This document shows, piece by piece, positions 8,001-15,918 of a stretch of DNA of 39,954 bases. The position numbers were made by a program, and so were the translations under genes. The DNA lies in contig NZ_JYJG01000235.1 in assembly GCF_000955955.1 (NCBI RefSeq), forward strand, positions 1 through 39,954, read 5' to 3'. Each line of letters begins with the position of its first letter. The first letter of the stretch is position 1. The DNA comes from Lentzea aerocolonigenes. GTDB lineage: Bacteria > Actinomycetota > Actinomycetes > Mycobacteriales > Pseudonocardiaceae. Under the pieces are notes generated by a model. It was given only the letters and a program-made list of their open reading frames with translations. It ran no database searches and was not told the DNA's origin.

Positions 8001-11000
8001 TGGGGGAGAAGAGCGGTGACACCGCGGTCAGCCAGGTCGCGACCAACCTGACCAAGGACAACGGCGCGCACCTCAACACCCAGCTCGGCGTGGCGGGCCC
8101 GCACGACGGCAGCACCGACACGGCCACCGGGTTCAACGGCACCAACTCGATGGTCAAGCTGCCCGACGGCGCGATCAAGAAGAGCCGCGACCTCTCCATC
8201 GAGCTGTGGTTCAGGACCACGTCCGGCGGGCCGCTGATCGGCTTCCAGCACAAGCCGTTCGACCAGAACCCCGAAGGCGCCGTTCCCGTTCTGTACGTGG
8301 ACAAGGACGGCAAGCTGCGCGGCCAGTTCTGGCACGGTCGCGTCTCGCCGATCACCAGCGCGACCGCCGTGAACAACGACCAGTGGCATCACGTCGTGCT
8401 GACCGGCTCGCTCGCGGTCACCACGATGTTCCTGGACGGCAACAAGGTCGGCGAGATCACCGGCGCCGAGATCGACGACAGCAGGCTGAACTTCGGCCAG
8501 ATCGGTGCCGCGCACGCCGTCGGCCCTGCCGACTGGGCGCCGTACGGCTGGTGGCCGGGCGAGGGCAAGAAGTTCTTCAACGGCACGATCGACGAGGTCG
8601 CGCTCTACCAGCACCCGCTGGGCGAGTCGGCGGTCAAGGCGCACTACGCCGAGCGCGGGCACTCCGACCAGCTGACCAAGGTGATCATGCCGTCCGGCCG
8701 CGTCGCCGCGCAGCTGAGCTACGACACGGTCAACGACCGCATCTCGGAGTACACCGACGACAACGGCGGCACGTGGAAGCTCGGCGTGCCGCAGGTCTCG
8801 GGCAACGAGGAGAAGGACGCGGCCGGCCGTTCGGTCAAGAACATGGTGCGCTCCGTCGAGGTCACCGACCCCGGCAAGCGCTCGCACTTCTTCGACTACG
8901 ACCCGGTCAAGGGCCGGATCATCAGGTTCGTCGCGCCTCTCGGCGTCGGCGTGCGTCCGGAGGACAGACCAGATCCTTCAGTCGTGCCGACGACTCCGAC
9001 GGCGGCGCCGCCGTGCACGGGCAACCCGGCGCCGAACCCGGACGGCAGCCCGACCTACTGCGGTGGCAAGACCGGCAACAACCCGAACTGGATCGGCGGT
9101 CCCGTCCAGGGCGTCGGCGTCCGCTCGTACGACTACGACGAGAGCGGCTTCCAGCACGTCATCACCGACGAGAACGGCCACCAGGTCGAGCTCAGGCACG
9201 ACGACCGCGGCAACGTGTTGTCGCGCAAGACGTGCCGCACCTCGACGCAGTGCGACACGGAGTACTTCACGTACCAGAAGCCGGCTCCCGGCCACGTGAA
9301 CGACACCGACCCGCGCATCGACAAGCAGCTCACCTCGCGGGACGCGCGGTCGGCGAACGACGCGGACAACACGTACCTGACCTCGTCGGAGTACAACGAG
9401 CGCGGCGACCTGACCAAGCAGACCATGCCCGACGGCTCGACCGTCGTGCACACCTACACCGCTTTGAACGATCCCGGTGAGGGCGGCGGCGTTCCCGCCG
9501 GTCTGCTGAAGACCACCAAGGACGGTCGCGGCAAGATCACGACCTACCGCTACTACCCGAACGGCGACCTGTTCTCCGTCACCGAACCGCCGCGCGCGGA
9601 AGGTGCCGCGGGCATCGTCACCGAGTTCCGGTACGACCTGCTGGGCCGCAAGATCAGCGAGAGGCAGATCTCGGACGCCTACCCGGCCGGGCTGGAGACG
9701 AAGTACCTCTACGACCCGCGGAACAAGCCGATCGAGGTGACCGACGCCGCCGTCACGAACGCGGTGACGGGCGTCAAGCACACCAGGCACACCAGGACGA
9801 CGTTCAACGCCGACGGCCTCCCGGAGCGGGTCGACATCGCCGACCTGACCGGTGGCGACGAGACGCGGACGATCGCCTACGGCTACGACGACCGCGGCCG
9901 GCAGAACTCGGTGACCGACGGCGAAGGCGCGACGACCTCGTACTCCTACGACGTCTTCGGCAACCGGACGTCCGTGGTGGACCCGTTGGGCACCAAGGTC
10001 GAGTACGCCTACACCGCCCGCAACAAGCTCGCCGAGGTGCGCCTGCGCGGCTTCCACGGCAAGGCGATCAGCGGTGGCGCCGGTGCCGGCGAGACTCCGG
10101 ACGACGGGCAGCTGCTCGTGCTGGAGTCGTACACCTACGACCTCGGCGGCCGGTTGGTCTGGCAGACCGATGCCATGGGCCGCAAGACGATGTACGACTA
10201 CTACCAGAACGGCCTGCTGTTCCGTACCCGTGCCGAGGTGCGCAACCCGGACGGCACGAAGTCCGCGAAGCTGCTGGAGGAGAACAGCTTCGACGCCGCG
10301 GGCAACGTGCTGACCCGCAAGACCCCCGGTGACCCGCAGACCGGTGACCGGATCACCACCTACAAGTACAACCGCAACAACCAGGTCGAGGAGATCGTCG
10401 CCGATCCGGGCAAGCTGGCGCGCACGACGCTGTACTCCTACGACCAGAACGGTCTCGTCAAGCAGATCGTCAAGTCCGGTCAGGGTTCCAGCACCGGCAC
10501 GATGAACGCCGCCACGAGCGAGGTCGTCGACTACACCTACGACGACACGGGCAACCAGCTCACCGAGGCCGTGAAGTTCGGCTCGCAGGCGTTCACCACC
10601 TCGCGGCAGTACGACCGGCGCGGCCTGATGGTGGCGGAGACCGACCCGCGCGGCTTCACCACCGAGCTCTCCTACGACGAGCAGGAGCGCCAGGTCCGGG
10701 TGAAGCAGCCGGCCGTGGCGGTCGAGACCAACGGCGGCGCACCGGTCAGCACCAGGCCGGAGAACGTCGTCGGCTTCGACACCTTCGGCGACGAGGTCGA
10801 GTCGAAGGACGAGAACGGCCAGATCACCAAGCGGGTCTACGACAAGACCGGCCGCCCGGTGCGGGTGGAGCTGCCGGACTACGTGGCACCGGGCACGACC
10901 ACGCCGATCAAGGCGTCGACGTCGACGAAGTACGACGCGGCGGGCAACGCGGTCGAGGTGACGAGCCCGCGCGGCGCCGTCACCCGGTACCGCTACGACC

Positions 11001-14000
11001 AGCTCGGCCGCATGGTGGAGCGCCAGGATCCCAAGGCGGACAACCCGACCGAGGTCGGTGGCGTGTGGAAGTACACCTACACGCACAAGGGCGAGCAGCT
11101 CTCGGCCACCGACCCGACGGGCGCGCGGACCGAGTCGACCTACGACGACCTCGGCCGTCAGGTCACGTCGTCGGTGCTGGAGCGCAAGCCCGTCGCGGCC
11201 GCGTTCACCACGACGTTCGAGTACAACGACGCCGGTGACCTGGTGAAGGCCACCGCGCCGAACAACGACGTCAGCCGGTTCACCTACGACGCGCTCGGCC
11301 AGCGGCTCACGTCCACCGACCCGGCGAACGTGACGACGAAGTTCGGCTACGACGGTGCCGGGCGTCAGGTGTGGCAGCAGGACGCCATGGGGCGCACCAG
11401 TTTCGTGCGCTACGACGCGGCCGGCCGGATGAACGGCCAGTTCAGCCTCGACAGTGCCGGCACGATCCTGCGCAACACCAAGTACACGCACGACGCGGCG
11501 GGCAACGTCGAGACGGCGACCGACGCGATGGGCAAGGCCGCGCGGTTCACCTACGACGCCTTGGGCCGGATGACCCAGCAGGTCGAGCCGGTGTCGGACA
11601 CCGAGTCGATCACGACCTCGTTCGGTTACGACGCGGCCGGTGCGCGGACCCGTTACACCGACGGCCGCGGCAACAAGTTCGTGACGACGTACAACTCGTG
11701 GTCGCTGCCGGAGTCCGTGATCGAGCCGTCGACCGACGCGCACCCGAACGCGGCGGACCGGACGTGGACGACGTCGTACGACGTGGCGGGCAGCGTCGCG
11801 AAGATGGTCGCTCCCGGTGGTGTCACGCGGGAACGGCAGTACGACAACCTGAACCGCCTCAAGCGGGAGACCGGCGCCGGCACCGGGGTCGCCTCCGCCT
11901 CCGCCGAGCGGAACCTGGGCTACGACGAGACCGGCAGGTTGCTCTCGTCGGGTGCGCCGGGCGGCACGAACGTCTTCACCTACAACGACCGCAGCGGAAT
12001 GCTGACCGCGAACGGCCCGTCGGGTGACTCGTCGTTCGAGTACGACGAGCTCGGCCGGATGAAGACGCGCACGGACGTGTCCGGCACCGCCCGGTTCACC
12101 TACGACAAGGGCCGCCTGCACACCGCCACCGACAGCATCACCGGTACCGGCCAGGTGTTCAGCTACAACGCGGCCGGGCAGCTGTCGCGCATCCAGTACG
12201 GCAGCAGCCGCAACCGCGAAGTGGACTACGACGCTCTCGGGCGAATGAAGTCCGACGTGATGAAGGACGCCACTTCGTCGGCCGTGGTCTCGTCCTTGGC
12301 TTACGAGTACGACAACAACGACCGGTTGACCCGCAAGGTGACCACCGGTCTGGCCGGTTCCGGTGACAACACCTACGGGTACGACTACGCGAACCGCCTG
12401 AAGTCGTGGACGGTCGGCGGAGTCACCACCGCCTACGAGTGGGACGCGTCCGGCAACCGTGTCAAGGCCGGAGACAAGACCGCTACTTACGACCAGCGCA
12501 ACAGGTTGTTGGCGGACAGCGACTACACGTACCGGTACTCGCCTTCCGGGGCCATGTTGTCGCGCACGTCGTCCGGGTTCGAGGAGAAGTTCTCCTTCGA
12601 CGCGTTCGACCGGCTCATCGCGGTGGGCAAGACCGCCTACGGCTACGACGACTTCGACCGCGTGGTCAGCCGCAACACCAAGAAGTTCGTGTACGCCGGC
12701 ACGGACATCGACCCGGTGTCCGACACGGATTCCCTTTACGGGCGCGGTGCTTCCGGTGAGCTGCTGTCCATCTCGTCCGGCACGGAGAAGCGTCTCGCCC
12801 TGACGGACAAGCACGGCGACCTGGTCGGCGGCTTCGACCCGGCCCAGCCCGGCATGCAGGACTCGGCCGCGTACGACCCGTTCGGCAAGCAGCTCGCTCG
12901 TACCGGTTCTGCGCGTTCCGTCGGCTACCAGGGCGACTGGACGGACTCGGAGACCGGTCAGGTCAACATGGGTGCCCGCTGGTACCAGCCGGGGACAGGT
13001 GCTTTCGCTTCCCGCGACTCGGTTTCGGCTTCCTCGGGTGCCTCGGTTCTGTTCAACCGCTACACCTACGGCGCCGGCCGTCCGCTGGACATGATCGACC
13101 CCGACGGCCACTGGCCGAACTGGGGCGCGGTCTGGAACGGCGTGAAGTCCGTCGCCAAGGTCGGCTTCGAGGTCGTCAAGGAAGTCTCCGGCTACAACGA
13201 CATCGCGAACTTCATCCGCGAGCCGAGCTTGGGCAACTTCCTCTGGGCCGCCTCGAACTTCGTCCCCTTCGGCAAACTCGCCAAGGGCGCCAAGTACCTG
13301 GCCAAGTACGGCGACGACCTGATCGGCGGCGTGCGCAGGTACGGCGACGACGTGGCGGGTGCCGCGCGGAAGTACGGCGACGACGTGGGCGGTGCCGCGC
13401 GCAAGTACGGCGACGACGTCGCCGGTGCGGGGCGCAGGTACGGCGACGACGTGGCGGGCCTGGCCCGTCGCAACGCAGCCGACATGGCCAAGACAGCGGC
13501 ACGCGAAGCAGCTCAAGCAGCGGCCCGCAAGGCAGCAGCGGCAGCCCGTGCGGCAGCCGAACGCCTGGCGCGCATGAAGGCGGTCACGGCCCGTGCGAAG
13601 GCCGCGATCTCCCACGCCGTCAAGAACAACCCGATGCCGATCCTGCAAGCGGCCTTGAAGCCGCGGATCGCCCTGAAGGACCTGGTGTCCTCCGCGGCGA
13701 ACCTGCCGGCCCGCATGGTCGCGGCGGTGGCCGAGAACGTCCAGGACGTCAACAAGGTCTGGGACACCATCAAGGCCACGATCATCAAGCCCGGCGTCGA
13801 GGTCGTCCAGGCCGCGGCCGAGCAGATGGTCTCGGACTTCGCCAACAGCCAGATCCCCGGGCTCGGTGACCTGATCAGCCTGTTCGGGCCGAATCGCAAG
13901 CGGGGCAACGACAAGGCGAAGGACTCCGGTGCGCACGCGCGCAACGAGGCCGGCGCGAGCTGCCCGATTCCTCTTGCGAGGAACAGCTTCACCGGTGACA

Positions 14001-14842
14001 CGCCGGTGCTGATGGCGGACGGATCACGCAAGCTGATCCGGGATCTGCGCGACGGCGACCTGGTCCTGTCCACCGACCCGACCACCGGCAGGACCGAGCC
14101 CCGCAAGATCACCGAGGTGCGTCAGTACCTGACGGACTCGACGGTCTACCAGCTCGAGGTGAAGTCGGATTCCGGTACCGGCAAGATCACGGCGACGGAT
14201 GAGCACCCGTTCTGGGTGCCGGATCTCGGGCGTTGGCTGGGGACCGAGGACCTCAAGCCCGGCTATCGGTTCCTGACTGCGGACAACAAGCCGGCGACGG
14301 TCACCGGTACCCGGACGTTCTCGGGTGGCAGGCTCGTCTACAACCTCACGGTTGACGGACTGCACACCTACTACGTGGGTGCTGGTGGTCCTGGAAAGGC
14401 TGCCGTTGCCGACGTTCTCGTCCACAACGAGGATGATGACGGCGTCACGCCGCTCCCGTGCGGCGCCGACGGAGTGCCTGTTGACCACTTGGCACTTGGA
14501 AAGGATCCGAGGAGCGGTCGAGGAGTCCAGGAGTTCGCGGCAAAGCTCAGCGCGACGCATCTGATGGGCACGGGCGGGTGGAAGGAAGTGGTCACGGCCA
14601 CCCTCAAGAACATCGGCTCGGGCTCGAAGGTCTCCTTCCTGCTCGACGGGCTTCCGGGCGCCGGGCAGGGATACGAAAGGGCCGCGCACCTCGCGAACGA
14701 GTACATCAAGGCCGGCGGCAAGAACGCCACCGAGTGGGAGTTGGCGCAGGCCCAGAGACTCGGGAAACTCGATGAGATCGACTTCTATCGAACGAGCAGG
14801 AAGACGGGCGATTGGGTACCGGTGAAGCCCAAGAAGAAGTGA
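5024..14842 (+). CDS. Giant Rhs/YD-repeat polymorphic toxin with LamG-like, Hint and C-terminal toxin domains
   Basis: Product of 3272 residues. The ATG at 5024 (MARGRFQRAR) has GGGGG 8 bases upstream; the in-frame ATG at 4889 lies inside the palindrome and precedes the promoter. Layout: basic N-terminus and one hydrophobic segment (21-41; signal or anchor); conserved N-terminal region (140-330); DNRLRE-like beta domain (346-513); Rhs entry region near 750-790; LamG-like jelly roll (990-1203); many YD repeats (GYDDRGR, YDALGR type) to about 2610; Rhs core (DPFG to YGAGRPLDMIDPDGHW, about 2615-2696); five 11-residue repeats (2761-2815); Ala-rich helices; Hint domain (2988-3135) ending VDGLHTYYVG to VLVHN; toxin tip (3136-3272). 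The Rhs shell is expected to encapsulate the tip, with Hint releasing it. The stop overlaps the next gene, a probable immunity gene. Confidence 0.92.
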   Translation: MARGRFQRARTLFPKSRKGRVTAITGLIMVLLIGTVGPSAIHMIPGWNSGSAINPSDLAPDQAWGNAEGQPHESEGSTPANRAMPRSELAKYAQPNFPAAATPPPNKAQQVDAPVGFKGFNAQTSKEDAGKRSANSRTFTNTDGTETTEYSQAPVNYQRQDGSWAPIDTTIVKDGTGWRNAADSVETRFNGTASESPFVRMRLSGDHEMAFGFAGAAASQARVEGSRITYPGVAAHTDLQLDVTSGGAKETLLLANRDAAASWLFPLQLKGMQAKTADGDVVLTDGSGNVKARIPAGHMIDADGAVSTAITYEVVQHNGGQALKMTADAAWIRDGARRFPIAVDPTVSGPNASAAVSTNGSSSIKGSELLSGNGYTTYLKYDLGAITNHRVFAAQLYLNNFDAPSCRPQPISVHGVNQSWDESTKAVLATGGALGGASFAYGYVGLGQSHSACPPRPEAIDLGEGGRALVEDWVKGRSANNGFAVKALAGWKKFAGRGTANPPKLFVTSTPYDAGYRIERGIPEPPVHRTSDNPTDPNAPKPTVRIAVTNKSGQTWTPGAYKLSYRAFTNTGQPKDARVAAELPRNVGPNETVTLDARVFQLEPGDYLLDFSMVHNNTFFTDEQIPPARLSLTVFELPPIVKAQYPPAGHSSPVLTPQLWADAVDVDAPPNTTIDYEFEICQKNEQTGEVNVGCRISPRSKSRTWTVPKDWKLQWSETYYWRAFAIDPSGARSEKLQFSALMTAVPQPDITSHLGGAPYSAGDLDFDPQIGNYTTGAVDSAIGVAGPELTVARTYNSLDPRKDLAFGAGWSTRYDMRVVPDNDGTGNVVVTYPDGQAVRFGRNAEDGSFDPPPGRFATFYQDTATAAQNYVLVDKSNSVYTFRPSDGKIITIYDNAGRLVEFDYGVNGQLKRAINRTSNRTLYFTWSGAHVKEVRTDAPVAGGTPIRWTYEYFGDQLRKVCDPTGACTQYEYSNGSHYRSAVLDSKPDSYWRLGEKSGDTAVSQVATNLTKDNGAHLNTQLGVAGPHDGSTDTATGFNGTNSMVKLPDGAIKKSRDLSIELWFRTTSGGPLIGFQHKPFDQNPEGAVPVLYVDKDGKLRGQFWHGRVSPITSATAVNNDQWHHVVLTGSLAVTTMFLDGNKVGEITGAEIDDSRLNFGQIGAAHAVGPADWAPYGWWPGEGKKFFNGTIDEVALYQHPLGESAVKAHYAERGHSDQLTKVIMPSGRVAAQLSYDTVNDRISEYTDDNGGTWKLGVPQVSGNEEKDAAGRSVKNMVRSVEVTDPGKRSHFFDYDPVKGRIIRFVAPLGVGVRPEDRPDPSVVPTTPTAAPPCTGNPAPNPDGSPTYCGGKTGNNPNWIGGPVQGVGVRSYDYDESGFQHVITDENGHQVELRHDDRGNVLSRKTCRTSTQCDTEYFTYQKPAPGHVNDTDPRIDKQLTSRDARSANDADNTYLTSSEYNERGDLTKQTMPDGSTVVHTYTALNDPGEGGGVPAGLLKTTKDGRGKITTYRYYPNGDLFSVTEPPRAEGAAGIVTEFRYDLLGRKISERQISDAYPAGLETKYLYDPRNKPIEVTDAAVTNAVTGVKHTRHTRTTFNADGLPERVDIADLTGGDETRTIAYGYDDRGRQNSVTDGEGATTSYSYDVFGNRTSVVDPLGTKVEYAYTARNKLAEVRLRGFHGKAISGGAGAGETPDDGQLLVLESYTYDLGGRLVWQTDAMGRKTMYDYYQNGLLFRTRAEVRNPDGTKSAKLLEENSFDAAGNVLTRKTPGDPQTGDRITTYKYNRNNQVEEIVADPGKLARTTLYSYDQNGLVKQIVKSGQGSSTGTMNAATSEVVDYTYDDTGNQLTEAVKFGSQAFTTSRQYDRRGLMVAETDPRGFTTELSYDEQERQVRVKQPAVAVETNGGAPVSTRPENVVGFDTFGDEVESKDENGQITKRVYDKTGRPVRVELPDYVAPGTTTPIKASTSTKYDAAGNAVEVTSPRGAVTRYRYDQLGRMVERQDPKADNPTEVGGVWKYTYTHKGEQLSATDPTGARTESTYDDLGRQVTSSVLERKPVAAAFTTTFEYNDAGDLVKATAPNNDVSRFTYDALGQRLTSTDPANVTTKFGYDGAGRQVWQQDAMGRTSFVRYDAAGRMNGQFSLDSAGTILRNTKYTHDAAGNVETATDAMGKAARFTYDALGRMTQQVEPVSDTESITTSFGYDAAGARTRYTDGRGNKFVTTYNSWSLPESVIEPSTDAHPNAADRTWTTSYDVAGSVAKMVAPGGVTRERQYDNLNRLKRETGAGTGVASASAERNLGYDETGRLLSSGAPGGTNVFTYNDRSGMLTANGPSGDSSFEYDELGRMKTRTDVSGTARFTYDKGRLHTATDSITGTGQVFSYNAAGQLSRIQYGSSRNREVDYDALGRMKSDVMKDATSSAVVSSLAYEYDNNDRLTRKVTTGLAGSGDNTYGYDYANRLKSWTVGGVTTAYEWDASGNRVKAGDKTATYDQRNRLLADSDYTYRYSPSGAMLSRTSSGFEEKFSFDAFDRLIAVGKTAYGYDDFDRVVSRNTKKFVYAGTDIDPVSDTDSLYGRGASGELLSISSGTEKRLALTDKHGDLVGGFDPAQPGMQDSAAYDPFGKQLARTGSARSVGYQGDWTDSETGQVNMGARWYQPGTGAFASRDSVSASSGASVLFNRYTYGAGRPLDMIDPDGHWPNWGAVWNGVKSVAKVGFEVVKEVSGYNDIANFIREPSLGNFLWAASNFVPFGKLAKGAKYLAKYGDDLIGGVRRYGDDVAGAARKYGDDVGGAARKYGDDVAGAGRRYGDDVAGLARRNAADMAKTAAREAAQAAARKAAAAARAAAERLARMKAVTARAKAAISHAVKNNPMPILQAALKPRIALKDLVSSAANLPARMVAAVAENVQDVNKVWDTIKATIIKPGVEVVQAAAEQMVSDFANSQIPGLGDLISLFGPNRKRGNDKAKDSGAHARNEAGASCPIPLARNSFTGDTPVLMADGSRKLIRDLRDGDLVLSTDPTTGRTEPRKITEVRQYLTDSTVYQLEVKSDSGTGKITATDEHPFWVPDLGRWLGTEDLKPGYRFLTADNKPATVTGTRTFSGGRLVYNLTVDGLHTYYVGAGGPGKAAVADVLVHNEDDDGVTPLPCGADGVPVDHLALGKDPRSGRGVQEFAAKLSATHLMGTGGWKEVVTATLKNIGSGSKVSFLLDGLPGAGQGYERAAHLANEYIKAGGKNATEWELAQAQRLGKLDEIDFYRTSRKTGDWVPVKPKKK
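13304..13468 (+). repeat. Five tandem 33-bp coding repeats (11-residue units) in the Rhs gene
   Basis: Five consecutive 33-base units encode (K/R)YGDD(V/L)xGxxR, for example RYGDDVAGAAR and KYGDDVGGAAR. They lie between the Rhs core and the Hint domain and lead into an Ala/Arg-rich helix. An 11-residue period with alternating charge suits a hendecad amphipathic helix, so this is probably a helical linker or membrane-interacting segment. Confidence 0.85.
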
Positions 14843-15288
14843 GGCCCGTCCGGGCCGGGCTGGACCTCCGCGACGACCGGGAGTTCAGCCTGGCCGGCTA
14901 CGGCCTCAGCCACACGTGGGCGCTGTTCCGCGGGTTTCCTCCGAGGGGCGGCGATCCGTCGCCCACGTTCAGGGTCCGGGTGCTCGATGTCGCGTTCCTG
15001 GGGCTGGACTGGATCGCCACTCGCAAGCACGTCCAGTCGTTGCACGTGAGGATGGCTGATCAGGCAGAGCGGGATGCGCTGACGGAGAGAGTCGGCCGGA
15101 TTCGCGAGTCGAACGCCGTCTTCTTCCTGGAGGCCGGCTCGACCGAGAGCTTCGTCATCGCGTCGCGCGTCTACTGGGCCGAATACGAGCTGATCGACAG
15201 TGCGGAAAGCCCGCTCGTGTCGGATGACCACGAGTACCGGCTGGCGAATCCGCCGCTCGGACCGGTCCGCTACGCCGACTGCATGTGA
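14839..15288 (+). CDS. Probable immunity protein for the Rhs toxin tip
   Basis: Encodes 149 residues starting VRPVRAGLDLRDDREFSLAGYG. The GTG at 14839 overlaps the Rhs stop TGA at 14840-14842, a four-base overlap that usually gives translational coupling. A TTG at 14812 is in frame but lies inside the toxin tip and is less attractive. There is no signal peptide or membrane segment, so the product is expected in the cytoplasm. It is of small immunity-protein size, with mixed alpha/beta character (TFRVRVLDVAFLGLDWI, SFVIASRVYWAEYEL). The role is inferred from position directly behind a Hint-toxin tip; I recognise no family. Confidence 0.65.
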   Translation: MRPVRAGLDLRDDREFSLAGYGLSHTWALFRGFPPRGGDPSPTFRVRVLDVAFLGLDWIATRKHVQSLHVRMADQAERDALTERVGRIRESNAVFFLEAGSTESFVIASRVYWAEYELIDSAESPLVSDDHEYRLANPPLGPVRYADCM

Positions 15289-15327
15289 TCATCGACGGCT
15301 GATAAGTCACGTGGCAGCATCCGGTCC

Positions 15328-15918
15328 ATGAAGTGGTACGCGGACAGACCGGGCAGGCTCACGCGTCAGCTGATCGCCGACCTCCTCGCCGTGGCGTGGG
15401 TGGCCATCTGGATCTGGGTGGCCACCACGGCCCACGACTGGGTCCTCGAACTGAGAGCCCCCGGCGACGGGCTGGTCAACGCTGGCGGCGACATCCGCGA
15501 CGTCTTCACCAACGCGGCCAGCAAGGCGCGGGACGTTCCGCTGGTCGGCGACGACCTGTCCGGGGCGCTCGGGAACGGGACCAAGGCCGGCGAGACGTTG
15601 ATCGGGGTCGGCAACACCCAGATCGGGGTGGTGCAGGACACCGCGTTCTGGCTCGCGACCGCCCTCGTCGTGGTTCCGGTCCTGTTCCTGTTGATCACGT
15701 GGCTGCCGGTGCGGCTGCGGTACGCGCTGAAGGCCGCCAACACCGCGAAGCTCCGGGACAAGCCGGACCTGCTCGCTTTGAGAGCGCTTACCAGCCTGAC
15801 GCCCAAGCAACTCGCCAAGTTCGACGGCGACCCCGCGGTGGCCTGGCGGACGGGCGACCTCGACGTCATCGAGGAACTGGCCAAACGTCAGCTCGCGGCG
15901 CTGGGGGTGCGGGCATGA
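15328..15918 (+). CDS. Two-helix membrane protein of unknown function
   Basis: Product of 196 residues starting MKWYADRPGRLTRQLIADLL at an ATG 40 bases after the preceding stop. Two hydrophobic segments are clear: residues about 14-38 (LLAVAWVAIWIWVATTA) and about 110-132 (FWLATALVVVPVLFLLITW). They flank an approximately 70-residue loop, probably extracytoplasmic by the positive-inside rule. The C-terminal 60 residues (LRALTSLTPKQLAKFDGDP) look cytoplasmic and helical. Its stop overlaps the next start as ATGA, so the two products are probably made together. Conserved hypothetical membrane protein; no catalytic motif seen. Confidence 0.75.
   Translation: MKWYADRPGRLTRQLIADLLAVAWVAIWIWVATTAHDWVLELRAPGDGLVNAGGDIRDVFTNAASKARDVPLVGDDLSGALGNGTKAGETLIGVGNTQIGVVQDTAFWLATALVVVPVLFLLITWLPVRLRYALKAANTAKLRDKPDLLALRALTSLTPKQLAKFDGDPAVAWRTGDLDVIEELAKRQLAALGVRA

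Noticed and set aside
13304..13468. 33-bp repeats considered as a CRISPR array.
   Set aside because: The units are contiguous with no spacers, stay in frame and encode a regular 11-residue motif.
8978..13936. Very long open frame antisense to the Rhs gene (over 1600 codons).
   Set aside because: High GC with strong third-position bias makes antisense frames open; the translation is low-complexity Arg/Val/Gly without domains, while the plus strand encodes clear YD repeats.
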